A DNA stretch of 64,000 bases. Source: Ostrinia nubilalis. Taxonomy: Eukaryota > Arthropoda > Insecta > Lepidoptera > Crambidae. The stretch covers positions 6,448,001 to 6,512,000 of the forward strand of contig NC_087096.1 in NCBI RefSeq assembly GCF_963855985.1, read 5' to 3'. This document shows positions 45,886 to 59,300 of this stretch, piece by piece; position 1 is the first letter of the stretch; each line of letters starts with the position of its first letter. The position numbers were made by a program, and so were the translations under genes. The notes beneath the pieces were generated by a model. It did not search any database. It had not been told where the DNA came from and saw nothing but the letters and a program-made list of their open reading frames with translations.

Positions 45886-46426
45886 CATTATGGGAGTGGG
45901 TAGTCAATGCAAAAAATCGCTCAAAGGTTGGAATGTGCAGGTGTCAAAATGTCCATAGGGACCGGCTGTTAGTGTGGCAAAAAGTATGAACGTCAAAAAG
46001 TCCCAGTGTCAAAATGTACATTATCACCATGGTTACAATGGTTTAGTGACAAATGGTACACATCACAAAATACAAGTACAACAAAAGGTGTGATAGATAA
46101 AATGATCAACTGATATATTGTGCTCATGATTAAATTAATAAAATTAAATGTCAAAATGTTCAATGTTCTTGTAGTCCAGTCAATAAAGAGTTTTTTGGAT
46201 ATTTTTACCTTGATGCATTTAAACACGTGTTCACGTTAGCTATTATACAATAAGACGCTTGTTTGAATAAACCCGAAGACATTTTAACTTCAGATCATTT
46301 TAACCATTGCTCATTTCGACGTTTATACTTTTTACCACACTAACAGCCGGTCCGTATGGACATTTTGACACCTGCACATTCCAACCGTTGAGCGATTTTT
46401 CGCATTGATTACCCACTCCCAGAATG
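45886..46426. mobile_element. Long-TIR element with 8-bp duplication TTTCAAAG (hAT-like)
   Basis: Exact TTTCAAAG at 45878-45885 and 46427-46434. Tips CATTATGGGAGTGGGT and complement of ACCCACTCCCAGAATG; inverted arms extend about 110 bp and include GGAATGTGCAGGTGTCAAAA. No transposase frame. 541 bp. Confidence 0.75.
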
Positions 46427-46921
46427 TTTCAAAGTCAGACAGCAAATTAGCTGATTGTGTGTGACGTGACCTATCTTTGAATTTATGTGTTTTGTTATAG
46501 AAAAAGTTTCTTCTAGGAACTAACGCCATTAGTCATCGTGTGCAGGCAATGCAGGAATATCGCTTCACGCTACGGCGCGGCGTGAAACTTGATAATGACT
46601 GGCTGGTGTATTGTTTCTATCATTCTATTATACTATGTTAGTTACAAATCAATCAAGATTGTGTGTGTGTATAATAAATGTAAATCCGAGTCAAGCTGCA
46701 GACGTGATGTTGACAAAATCAAAGTGGTTGTCGAAGCCCAAGTCATTGGCACCCAAAAGGATGAAGAAAGATGAAGAAGAAGGATGCTATTGCTTCAAAT
46801 TTTAATGAGCAGAGATAAATGGCTAACGCTACATTGGCAATGGGAAGCACTTAGTGGAATACTAAGTAGTAGGTATTATATTATTTTAATTTTAATATTC
46901 AGAATGAATTTATATCTGTTA

Positions 46922-47163
46922 CAGTCAAAACTCATAATATACCGTTAGTATGAATTTTAACTGATTGGCAAAATTTTAAATCAGGCGAAACTGCTTTTGA
47001 CTAATTGTTTGTATTCAAAAGTGATTTTGACTAACACCCTTGGTCAAAACCACTTTTGACTGGAAAAATCAGTCAAGTGATATTGACCAAGGGCATCAGT
47101 CAAAACCACTTTTGACAGATTTTTCAGTCAAAAATGGTTTTGACCGATTATGAGTTTTGACTG
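46922..47163. mobile_element. Tc1/mariner-type MITE with internal CAGTCAAAACC repeats
   Basis: Ends CAGTCAAAACTCATAAT and its exact complement, TA on both sides (46920-46921, 47164-47165). The interior repeats the motif GTCAAAACCACTTTTGAC and variants in both orientations. Confidence 0.75.
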
Positions 47164-47165
47164 TA

Positions 47166-49190
47166 ACATATCTACATAGTTTATTTTAATGTAAATGCAA
47201 TGAAAGAATTGTTGGTCTTATTTAAATGGTTTGGTACTAATACAAGATTATTCCAAGTGTAGAAACATCACCGACCAAGATGGTCAACGCTACTACAAAG
47301 TTTATTACCTGCCTGATTTACGGAGCTTTGTAAAAAACTTAGCAAAAACTAGTTTGGTATACTTATTAGCGTTGAAGGTCCCGTGCATAGTTTGTAAGCC
47401 GTAAACTTTTTTATGTATTTAAATTTTAAATAACCAGTTTTTTGGACGACAAAAAACCAGATATTTCTGGTTATGTTCGGTAATATAATTCCTCTAAACT
47501 AATATTAGACTATGATTAATGGAAGTTTTAATTTAGTTTATTTTAATATTAGGTGTTTTTGATATAAGGTAGACTTGTCTCGTCGACAAACACATACCTA
47601 AAATTAATTATTAGGTAAGTAACTTTAGTTTCAGCGAGAAAAAAAATAGGTAGGTAGTTATAGTAAAGAAAAAAACCAGAGATTTTTAATTGTACTTCAA
47701 GTAACTAATTATAGGCTGTTTTGAAGAGATCATAGCTATTTTTTTTTCTTTTCAGCTAATTTTAACTGACTCAAAATCAAAAACGCATGATTATTATTTC
47801 ATAAATGTAAGTATGCAAAACATAATGTATCCTTATCCCTAAAAGCAAATTGAAGGACATGAATCAACATGCTTGAATTCAACGGAGCTGGATGTAAATA
47901 GCTTTAGACGATACATAGAGAATTCGTAATGTATTTCGGGTAAGGCCTTCGGGGCTAAGAAAATCATAAAAGCAATTCAATAGGATCCCTTTTGTTATGC
48001 AATAAAATAGTTATATAAAGTTCATGAATATATCAATAGATTTATAAATGTATGGGGAAATAAAGTTTTCCTGAAATGGGTAAGAAATTTTTGTAAGCTT
48101 ATCTTTTCTGACTATGCAGTAAGATCAATTTCTGTCTATTAAAAAAGCATTTTGGCGTGGACTATGCATTAGAAATGTCTTTAAAACAATGTAAATCTAC
48201 TAACTTATCATTCAAGTCAATAAAATTAGGTAAGAGTCAAGTTCACAAAATGACGTTATAAAGTTTTATCTCGTGTTTTATCGACTACTTAGATTGAACT
48301 ATGACCGTGAATACCACTGAAATACACCGACAAACAATTAGCTTTAACTTAATTATTAATTATAAATTAATATTCACCCAACATTTCTAAATGTTTCTGT
48401 ACATAATATTTTAAAAGAACTTTACGAATATGGGTCATTTACCAAACTGGTAAGAAATTCTAAGGACTAACTGACATTGGCTAAAGTTTTTGAGAAATAT
48501 TTAGTTTTCGTATTCAGATATTAGAAAGAAACAGTTACCTACATTAAAGTGTTATTATAATCAAAATCAACTTTAATACAAGGAACTCAATGTGAATCTA
48601 GTAAAATAAGAAGTATACGTGCTATCATAGTCAAGCAAATTACCTAATACCCTATTCACAAGACCCGGTATAATAGAAGGAAAAAATATCTGCTAGTAAT
48701 AAATATTTATAAATACGTCGGTCCCATTTACAAAAATCGTGGGTGCACGTGTTGTACTATTGATACAATTACATTCAAATAAAACCGGTACAGGTTTTTT
48801 ATGTTACATTATTTGTAACATTTTTTTTATCGGGATCAGTTTCGCACTAAGACCTGTAAAGCAACTTGTACAGGAATTGTTTTATACTATAAAACTTTTA
48901 ATTATAAGTTTGCTTTAATATTTTCACTAAACATACTCGTAATTCACGGGAAAACAAAAAAAAAGAAATAACACACATTACACGTGTGTGTCTAATAGGT
49001 ATGTAGAGTTTTATAAAAATCGTCGTCTCTATAAATGTTAGAAGTCGGTGAACTTACAACAATGTTATCAAGTTACCTTAAAATAACTTAGTTATTAGTT
49101 AATCCGGCGCCTACAACAACTATTGCCTACATATGGGTAAACCGAACATTCCCAAGGCCGCCCGCCTCATGGATTTGGCGTGCGTGGGCG
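47166..49190. other. Intergenic stretch, nothing recognised
   Basis: AT-rich; no exon-like frame, repeat boundary or RNA gene that I could support. Confidence 0.5.
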
Positions 49191-49372
49191 CTGCTTAGAC
49201 GTATGACAATATTCGCTATACGTTCGCCGCAGACGCGCGCGCACCGCGAATCGCTGATAAATTGACACACGATATTTTTTTGTCATAAAAAGTGCCAGTG
49301 CTAAAATTATGTAGAATAGTGATTAGAAATAAGTGACATTTGTGATTGGATTATTAAGTTTTTTTGCTGAAG
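49190..49372 (+). promoter_or_regulatory. Candidate promoter and non-coding first exon of gene 2
   Basis: A local GC-rich patch (GCAGACGCGCGCGCACCGCG near 49230) precedes a stop-rich stretch ending in a donor-like AAG|GTAAAT at 49373. The acceptor before 53267 is the next good partner on this strand. The layout mirrors that proposed at 840-1020 for gene 1. The exact start site is not readable. Confidence 0.3.
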
Positions 49373-50143
49373 GTAAATAAATTATTATGTTAAAAATAAT
49401 TAAATAAGGTCCACGTGTGTAAATAAATGGATTGCTATTTAATATCGCCCTGTGGTTTTAAGTTCTCGATACAATGTTACGAGTAGAGTGTATGTAGAGT
49501 TATTTTTGTTTACAATTATGTGAGTAATTAACATTCAACGAATAAAATTATTCTTTGAATTAATTTGAATAATATCCAAGGTCCATTCCCTTAAAAAATG
49601 TGTTTTTTGTAGTAACAATGAACTGAAGTATATTTAATTGAATTAGACTGTGTCTCGTTCAGCATAATAACACATTTTGAGTAATGTTTCTTAATTTGTG
49701 GTAAAACATTAGTTTATTCAAACACGTTGGATTATAGAAATTGATACTTACAAACAGCTCTAAATATATTTTATTTATTTGCACTGAGACTGACTCTAAA
49801 TGGTACATAGATATCAGGTGACATTTGAGAAGAGACGGGGCCTTTAAAAATACAATTATTTCTGGTAATTTACGAGATTGTTCTCGATTTTCCTTGAAAA
49901 TTTCAATTAGCCTACTTAAGTTCCAAGTACTTATCGAGGTTAAAGGCTTAGCTACGGTACCCTCAAATCTAAGGGCTCTACGGGGCGTTGACTTTATGTT
50001 TACGGGGTGAATGACCTCATAAACACAAACAACTTTTGAGAGGGGTCAACATTAAAGTAAATGAAAATATAAGTCAGTTGTCATGGGGCCTCGTTCAACA
50101 TATCCGAGTAAAGTGTCAAGAACACTACACTACTCGTTGCTTA

Positions 50144-50265
50144 CGCCCGTATTCACAAACGATGCTTGCTTAAGTGAAGCAGGAAGCTCTGGGATTGGTT
50201 CGTGTATCACCCTGTGCGTGCACGCGTACTGTGAGACCTCATAGTAATGTATGTGAATACGGGCG
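50144..50265. mobile_element. PIF/Harbinger-like MITE (CGCCCGTATTCAC), copy 3
   Basis: 122 bp, TTA on both sides (50141-50143, 50266-50268), inserted in the opposite orientation to the copies at 4555 and 34689. Confidence 0.78.
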
Positions 50266-50268
50266 TTA

Positions 50269-52449
50269 ATGTCTCGTATAACAAGGAGACACTGACAATA
50301 TTCTAAAATCATGAAGTCTACTCAAAACTTGTAGATCGTGAAAGAAGCCTATGGTCTTTGAACTTAAAGGTCCATCTCAAGATTCTTGTTCCTTTCGTAA
50401 AATATTACTACACTTATTAAATAATCAAATAGTGCAAAACTTTTAGGGTAAGTCTACTTTAGTTATGAAGTCGCACCATAATGTATGGATCAGCTGATTC
50501 TTCTCTTTTGCTGTCACCATAAGCAAGTTACACCTACTTTTTCCCATTTGCTAGTTTGCGCGTTTACGTTCGGAAATGTCACGCAAATACGAGTAGGTAT
50601 CTTACCTTTTAATAAGTAGGCCACTTAAAATATTTTTTCTTGGTTAGGTATATTTGTTTTGGAACATTCATCAGATTGAAGTTAATTTTTCCCTCAAATT
50701 TTCATCTCAGGTCAACCATGAAAGTGGTTGTGAGTGAAGAATTTATTTTGTTTTTCATGTTCCTATCATTCCAATTCCAACACCAAGGGAACTTAATGCA
50801 AAGAAGTACTTAATGCAAAGAAAACTTCAGGATCTTGTCGATAGCTTATCGTATAAGCTCGTTAAAACATTAATTAAAATAATAAAATGTCTGACCTCAT
50901 TCTTCATACCTCACTAGCCGACTGACATTATCTGTATATTGCCCTTACAGCTGTAGACAAAACAATAAGGGAAGCTCCCAATGGTTCTTTTCGCGTATTA
51001 ACCTCATACAAAAAAAAAAATATTACAAGACACATTTTTTTCCTTACATTACAGACTTGATTATAATCGCGATTCTTTAGACTAGATTTTACATAATTTA
51101 TTTTAGGTCATGTGGAATTCAATCCTTAAAAAGGTTTGTATTAACAACTGCTTACTTACTGAAGTTTCAATTGACCATCGTACTATAAATATTTTCATTA
51201 TGTATAATTTAATATGAGGACATAACAAACAATATTCGGCTTTTTTACATTTACAGCTGTTGTTTATTTTAATTTTGTTATAGCTGTTATCAAAGTGCTC
51301 AAAATTCAATAATAAGGTCAGCCTGTGGTCATACATAGTGATATTAAGCATAGTAGAGTGGTAATAGCTCATACAAAGTCATATGATGATGGTGTCATAG
51401 TGCCTAGGACCATTGTAGAGTTAAATTTACTATGAGTCAATATGGACGTCAAGTCATAATTACTGAAGACAAAATATAAGAGGTAAAATGTGTGCCCTAA
51501 TGAGCCGAATAAGTCTGGTCGTAGTCACATTAAATTTTCTTAAGCCCTTCCAATTAATAAAAACATCTTGCAGGAAGAGTCATAAACACATTTTTGAAAG
51601 CCCGTAAAATATTACGAGTACATTAGTATTATTCTGCGACCTTACTCTCGCAAATCGATGTTGAGTCAACAAACTACTTATTATGTCCTCATTGCATGAT
51701 TTAAATATAAAATATGGTAATACAATATAATACTGATAAAACAGACGTTAAAATGTGAGTCAGGCTATATTCATTCTGCAGACCACTTAGTTCAATAAAC
51801 TTCGCATTTTACATGTTGACCATGTGGTTTTTTTTCTGGAACTTGCTATTCTTAATACAATGATACTGTCTTCCGGGCTTACATTAAATAAGTACTTGGA
51901 ACTTAAAAAAATACACAACTATTAATATTTATATTTACCCAAAAAGCACGTTATTGTCTCGTAAAGCGCTTCATAGTGACTAAAAATTCATGAAATTATG
52001 CACAGTTTCCCTAACCCACGCGTCTCTACCTCCAACCGTTTTCAAGCAATCAAGCGTTGCTAGTTGGCTCACCCTGAAGATGTATAACATGGGTGATGGT
52101 GTCGTCAAAAATAAAATAAAAAGTCTAAAACAATAGAAATAAATCAATTGAAGTTTAGAGATGAAATGAAAATTTAATCTATAGCTCAGGCCAAACACTT
52201 GGCCTTCTTAAAGTAGGCTTTATGTAGAGTCTATGTGTAAGCAGTCTGCAGTTTATGCTGTGCAGGCGCCTGTGTATGACCTAATTTAGGCTGGCGCCGG
52301 CGGCTTGGCATAGCAGGTCTGAGGACAGGAATGTGCACCAATTGATGTCCAGTAAGAAATATAGGTTTAACTATTAATAGAGACCAAACTAATCATTTCT
52401 AAAACATTGAAGATACAATATATCCATACATCCTTCAGTTAGGTACTTA
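50269..52449. other. Presumed gene 2 5' intron, nothing recognised
   Basis: No exon-like frame or repeat edges. Short frames such as 51103-51372 (minus) look like chance. Confidence 0.45.
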
Positions 52450-52612
52450 TCTATAATATAAAAATGAATCGCATAACTCAACAACGCCTGGACCAATTTT
52501 ACTAATTCTATTTTTTAAATGTTCGTTGAAGTCCAAGGATGGGTTTTACGGCGAGAAAAATTCAAAAAACAGCCCATTTTTCACGCGGGCAAAGTCGCGG
52601 GCGGAAAGCTTG
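52450..52612 (+). mobile_element. Short Helitron-like element
   Basis: Starts TCTATAATATAAAAATGAAT and ends with CGCGGGCAAAGTCGCGGGCG followed by GAAAGCTTG, like the 3' hairpin region of the Helitrons at 19394 and 29750, but the CTRR end is mutated. Only 163 bp. Confidence 0.5.
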
Positions 52613-53266
52613 TCAATAATAAAAATAAATAATTTACTCGTACATGAGGTAAAGATTCCTCAACTGTTTCAAAATAAGAACATTATTCCACTAGTCTGAA
52701 TAAAAATACAAACGCTCTCTACTATAATTAGTAGCACTTCCCGTATCACTCATTGATTTATTTAGATTACTCTTACATAAAAAAAGTTTCAGCCGGCGCG
52801 GCGTAGAAACTGTAAAATGTATTTTTATAACAATCACATTTCCTGAACTTTTTTTTTATAAAGTGTTATACTTATTTTGACAGATCTAAACCGAGCAGCG
52901 ATAAGATAAAGCTAAGTCTACATTCTAGACAGACGCCGGTCTATCAATAAAATAATCTATCAGCACGCACATTGTAAGATAGCTACCGTTATCAGACATG
53001 AACTTATTTGATGTTAGACATCAATAAACCAATGATTGATTATAAAATCTTCAAGTGTGTACTGGTTTTAACAATATTATCACCGGATATGTTTTAATAA
53101 TAATGTTTACACAGTTTTTTTCCTAAGGCCGTTGAATATGGAAAATAAACTAAAATAATTATTATCGTGTCTTTCAGCTAACCACTCCATCGCTTCATGT
53201 AACTTTAGTTACATAACAGAAATGGACCTAATCCCGTATTTAATAGGGTTTATTTTTCTTTTACAG

Positions 53267-53389
53267 TTAGTGTGTAATATAAGAAAATGGAAGAGCACGA
53301 AGGACCAGAGCAGGCGCACAAACTACTTGGCCAGAAGACACAAGTCCAGAGAAGACCAGACAATGCCCTTACAAAGACACTACGATCAT
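53267..53389 (+). CDS. SLC17 gene 2, first coding exon (CDS from 53287)
   Basis: Acceptor CTTTTACAG ends at 53266; donor GTAAGT at 53390. An in-frame TAA at 53275 precedes ATG 53287. Encodes 34 residues (MEEHEGPEQAHKLLGQK and on) and one base, phase 1, matching the start of exon 2. This hydrophilic N-terminus is unlike the 11-residue one of gene 1. Confidence 0.8.
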
Positions 53390-56300
53390 GTAAGTTTTTA
53401 AATCCTTCATTATTTTTCTAGTAGCCCTTCAAGTATCAGCGAATCGAGACAATAGAAATCAAAATTACCGCGGTCTAATGCGACCACATAGGGTTTCACG
53501 AGATAATGTGGTCCATAATTTTGTAAGGTACTTTATTTTTTGCGAATTATCAGTCGTAGCCCAACCCTACACTGTCCGTCGAACTGACTCGTGATCCGAG
53601 AAACGCGGGTTCGAACCTCGCCACTGAATTATTGTGATGAACCCACTCGTACGTAACACAAGCATATTTACTTTTAGCTTACCACAAAGGGTAAGCGGGA
53701 CAATTATTTAAAAAGAAGAGAGAATTTTAGAAGCTTCCTTAATGACTAAAAAAAATCTAATTGCAAGAATAAAATTGAGTTAATTATTTACATTTACTTT
53801 CTAATATTAGTACTCGTATCAAAAATACTAAAGTCTCGTGATAGCAAATATTTGTGCCAACCGCAATGCAGTAAGTAACAGTTTAAGTAGCATATAAATA
53901 TTGAAATGAATTACAGCTCCTGTTATACAATGTTTGCTTGGCATTCTTTGCAAACACCTCATATTTTATCAAGTTATGATAAAGTATGCAAAACGAAAGC
54001 GCTATTGTATATTCAATTGCATATTGCATTGTAATATGAATATCAATTTGACCGGTAAGCGAGGCAGTATTGTCAGAATTGGAAGTATAATATTGAAGAA
54101 TACTTGACATCTTGGATTATTATTTGTAAATAAATAGCCTTTGTTGCACCATCTTACTTTAACTTTAACAAACTTCATAAATCTGTCAAACTCCATACAA
54201 CAAACACCGGTTACCGTTTAAGTTATATGGTGTCACTCAGCCTAAATATTAAACTTTTACACCATAACCGTTCTATATTCGTATAATGATATGTTTATGA
54301 TAATTACATTCAGTAAATTGGAACCTCAATGGAGTTCAAATTCACAACAACAGCTGATATCGTTGCAGCCCAAAAAGTACTCAAACCACTTTACCAATCG
54401 GTCGTCAAAACTAAACACAGTCTAGTCTGTTAAGAGATTAACGATTGTTTAGTAACATTGTAGCGATCATGGTACGAGGTATATTGTAATGAGTATCGTC
54501 ATCACTCATCCATATTGACCCGGAGACCTTGTTACGAACATCAAGGTTCTTGCCGCTATCAAAGCCGATATACAATTACAATGAAGTTTTATTTTTAGCT
54601 TCTGTGTGCAGTAAAACGTGGCAACAATGTGTATCAAGGTTGGAATTATACTTTTTGATCATTTCACATTTTACTTTAACAAATAATAATACCTCTGCAT
54701 TTTACTGATATGATAGTGTGGTCAGACAAACACGCCTATAGTTCAAAAGTTAAGCGTCAGACTTCGCACTTAGTATTGCAATTGATTTGCCTTTTGGGAC
54801 GAAATTGCCATTGTATGATTAGTCCATTGCAGGCTTAAATCAATTTGTATAAGAGCACATGCCACCAGTTGATTATAGTCATGTCAATGTGACTATGGAG
54901 GCTCATGAAGTTTGACACGATAAGAAAGAGATAGCGTAAACCTTGTTTAATAAGTCTCAAGTGAAACGAAAAACGAATAAACAAGTAGATACAACTATTT
55001 ATTCATAAATCTCTTTCATTATCATTTAAAATGTGAAATTATTTTGCTTTTCACAAACAAATATGACTAAGTAAATACATTGCCGTATTTTAATTAATGA
55101 AGCACACTTATCATAACATTGAAATGCAAGTGATTTAATTAAGTGGGATGCATACGATTCAATTAATTTGATTAGACGTATCGCATTCCCGCTAAGTAGC
55201 AGTTGGCGTGACAATAAATTGTTGCTGACGCTTTTGCTCTATGTAACTTGCTGAGAGCTATAGGGGGCTATGTACTCGTTTTTCAGTTGTTTTGATTCAT
55301 TTGATTGACGATGATCCATGATACTTTGTATAGGAAAGTGTTGTATAACAAATATTTCTCTTATATCCATATACTGTTACTAATTTTGTCCCACATTAAG
55401 GGTTAGAACAACCAAGATCACAAACCTGTGGTGACATTGGGTTTCACCTACAATGCAGGTACAATTTTTTCAACCATTCCGTATTAATCTATCTCTATTA
55501 TTTTCCGCATAGAGTTACTTTGTTTTTTTTTTAATTACTGGCTGGTTTTTAAATTGCCTATTACTGGAATAAAAACTATGATTAATAAGTTTTTTTTACT
55601 AAGTGACAAGATACACTCAAATAGCTACTTCCACCGTGTAAATCTCATATAATTTTCGCAGCGAGCGATCGAATACAAAGCGGGCCTGTTTACTTCCCAC
55701 ACAAGACTTTCTCATTGTCGTTAACTTAACGCTTATAATAGTGCAATTCCTATGACACAGTCGCTATAAGGTAGGGTCGTTGACCCCAAAAGGTTGTTGA
55801 CTGCGAAATGTGTGTTAAACCTGTCGCGTTTGCGAAATGAAGAGATTAGAATAATCGAGTCGGAATTAGGGATGTTATGGATAAGTAGTTTCGTTTAAGG
55901 ATACGGTTACGGATTTTGGAAAAATATTATACCGGTTTCGGTTACGGTTACGGATATCCGAAAGTTTCGGTTACGGTTACGGATGGCCGCACACTTTACA
56001 TCGAATCATCATCATCATCATCATTTCAGCCACAGGACGTCCACTGCTGAACATAGGCCTCCCCCAATGACTTCCACATCGCACGGTTGGTAGCGGCCTG
56101 CATCCAGCGCCTTCCCGCTACCTTTATCAGGTCGTCGGTCCACCTTGTGGGTGGACGTCCCACGCTGCGTTTTCCGGTACGTGGCCTCCATTCTAGAACC
56201 TTGCTGCCCCATCGGCCGTCAGTTCTGCGTACTATGTGCCCTGTCCACTGCCACTTCAGCTTGCTGATCCGTCGGGCTGTCTGCGACTTTAGTTCGTTTA

Positions 56301-59300
56301 CGGATCTCCTCATTTCTGATTCGATCTCGTAAAGAAACACCGAGCATGGCCCTCTCCATAGCACGCTGTGCAACTTTGAGCTTCTGTATAAGGCCTATAG
56401 TGAGGGGCCACGTTTCCGAGCCATATTTCATCACAGGTAACACACATTGGTTGTAAACTTTCGTCTTACATCGAATAAAAAGTAATAAAAAAATAAAAAT
56501 TGATACTAGATGGAATTATAAAGGTAAATCAGGCCTTTACATACGAGTATAATGCTATACAAAAAACAATTTTAAACTGCCTACATCCGAAACTGTCCGA
56601 AAATTTTGAATCGGTTACGGTTACGGTTTCGGATATCCTAAATTTTCGGTTACGGTTACGGATATCCATAACATCCCTGGTCGGAATGTTGGAACTTGTT
56701 GATATGTTCGCTATGAATAGGGCTCTATCGTGAGTGACAAGATAATTTTGTTGCTCACTTGGTACGAGATATTTTCAAATATAAAATAAATAAGTTATCG
56801 CACTCAACTGTGAATGATTATTTTAGATGTTAGATTTAATGCTCTTTGTCTGATAAAAATGTTTGGATTCAAATATTTTGCTAACTAGGTATTTCAGAAC
56901 AACCTTAAGAACAACAAATGTATTTAGATTGAAAATAATGTAAAAATATACCTGTTTGAATGTGCGAATTTTTGTTGCTATTCAATGGAAGTCATTGGGG
57001 GAGGCCTATGTTCAGCAGTGGACGTCCTGTGGCTGAAATGATGATGATGATGAATGGCTGTTTTAATATACGAGTAGGCACCTAATTGGCATGCCTGCAT
57101 TTTTCTTTGTATAATATCATAACAAAATATTATTACACGCTGGCGTAACAAACTAAAATTCAGTCGTCCAACCTAAAATATACATTAAGTTCTGTAAATT
57201 TTTAAAAGTCAAATTATGATAAAAAGCGGTTGAGCACTTTCATACCCATTACAAGAGATGCAACTTGGAAAGTACGAGTAATTACCCCGCCAGAGTAATC
57301 CTGAAACTAACTACAATTCATGACGTCACGACAAAGTTTCAGAACTTTGCGTTCAAATATTACATTTAGTCTGCACTGGAGCCGCGAAGTTAGCGGGAAG
57401 TTTAACTAACCTTTAGAAATAAAATGAACTTTCAGATAACTGTAACTTAGATGTGTAAGTTATTATCTGGGAGTATATTTCACCGTGCATGTGTATGGTA
57501 AAGATTTTTAGCTAAGACAGGATAGAGAAAATATGGGTGAAAATGAGTTAATACTGGTTTATTAAAACAAAGCTAAATATTATAAAAACAGATGAAGTGA
57601 CATGTGCGGATATCTTGCGGAAATACTTACAAATTATATGTATTATTTTCGTAAAATATGTAAATGAACTGGTTATTTTGACATACATCTTATAATCGTT
57701 TATTAATTCATGATAAACAAGGAAAATCATAGTGAAAACAAAATTGCTATCGTCTGGCCCGCATAAACAGTACAAGGCTTACACAAAGGACGTCTTAGAA
57801 ATACTGAGTCAATCTGAGATCTTATTTCTATCAAATATTCAAGTCAGTTCCAGTAGCTGTGGACATTCAGTGAGATGGTTTAGGTAGTTTTGTTACTACA
57901 AAATTAAAGTGCTGAACAATGAATTTGTATATTATCCTGTTTAAGATTCATCCTTATTTTCTTTATTTAGATTTAAATGTATTTTTATCTCTTATAATTG
58001 TACTTACTGCTTATGTTAACCGTTTACTTATTCTAGAATACGAAGGCATTAGACGTCTTGCAAACCTGCAATGCAGTGGTAGTTGCGTGCTATGTCCTAA
58101 TTAAAGAACACTATACTCGTTTTACAAAATCTAATCAACAAAAATAATATGTCAAGTCCATTGACAATGTTACATTAGTAATAAATCTAACTAAAACACG
58201 GATCTTTTAGGATTAGTAGATAACGTTAAGTATCAATTAACTTTGATGCAAATTGATACCAGATTTTCTGTGATTAGTATTTTTACGCTAATTTAAATTA
58301 AACATAATCGTCTCTACACGTATTTTAATTGATATTACACAAGATGCTGATGCAAAGTTCTAAAGTAAAGGGCTTGTTAGATTAAAGGACTGGTATAGGC
58401 ATATTGCGTAGGCAACCGGTTCTGTATCAATTTCTTATGTTTATTAATATTAATATTTCGAGTTGAACGTCTGACCAAACTTAGTACCGTATTATTGAGG
58501 CATGGGTCTATACTAAATAATAGATATGTCACAGTAATATTGTAAAAACCGTTAGATTACAATCTAACTCGTGATTAGCCGAAAGATTGTGAACATACTG
58601 CTTCTTAATAAAATACAAAAACAAAACAATATTTTTTCATTAGCAGTCACATGTTTTTCAAGACATTGTGAGATCATCGCATATGGTAATATTTTGACAC
58701 ATGCATGCGCAAGTGCACAAAAGAAAAAAGGGACGAAAAAATAAAATGCCAGTCGTAATATATTGTTAACAGCTTTAAAGAAAAGTTAATACCTATCTTA
58801 GGTCAGTTTATACTGTCGGTCAAGATGTGACACTTCGTTAGGTACTTATAATTTTTGCTAAACTGAAATTTTGATGTCTTGATCTAATATCGATGTTAAC
58901 TCGTAATTTTTTTTTATGGCTATGCTATGCCTCTTGCCAGTGTCGAGTTAAACTCGTAAATTAATGTCTCCTGCTGCCTGCATTACAATAAAATTATTTT
59001 TTTACTGAAAAGAGGTTTAATACCAAGGCGTAGATGTTGCTCCTTTGTCACGCGCGACACTGGCCACCCAGAAAATTCCATTATTTTCTATACGATAAAT
59101 TTCGATATTCTTTTGTTTTTCTTTTGCTCTCGCTCTCGATTTTACACGTGCATGATGCATTTTCACGACTCGAATTCGTAAATATGTATTGTAAATAATA
59201 ATATTCCACATTTTACCCCGTATTATCAAATATTATTAATTATATCAACAAAACGAAGCACTCACGAAGTCCATCGAGCCACTACACTACCTATTATGTA

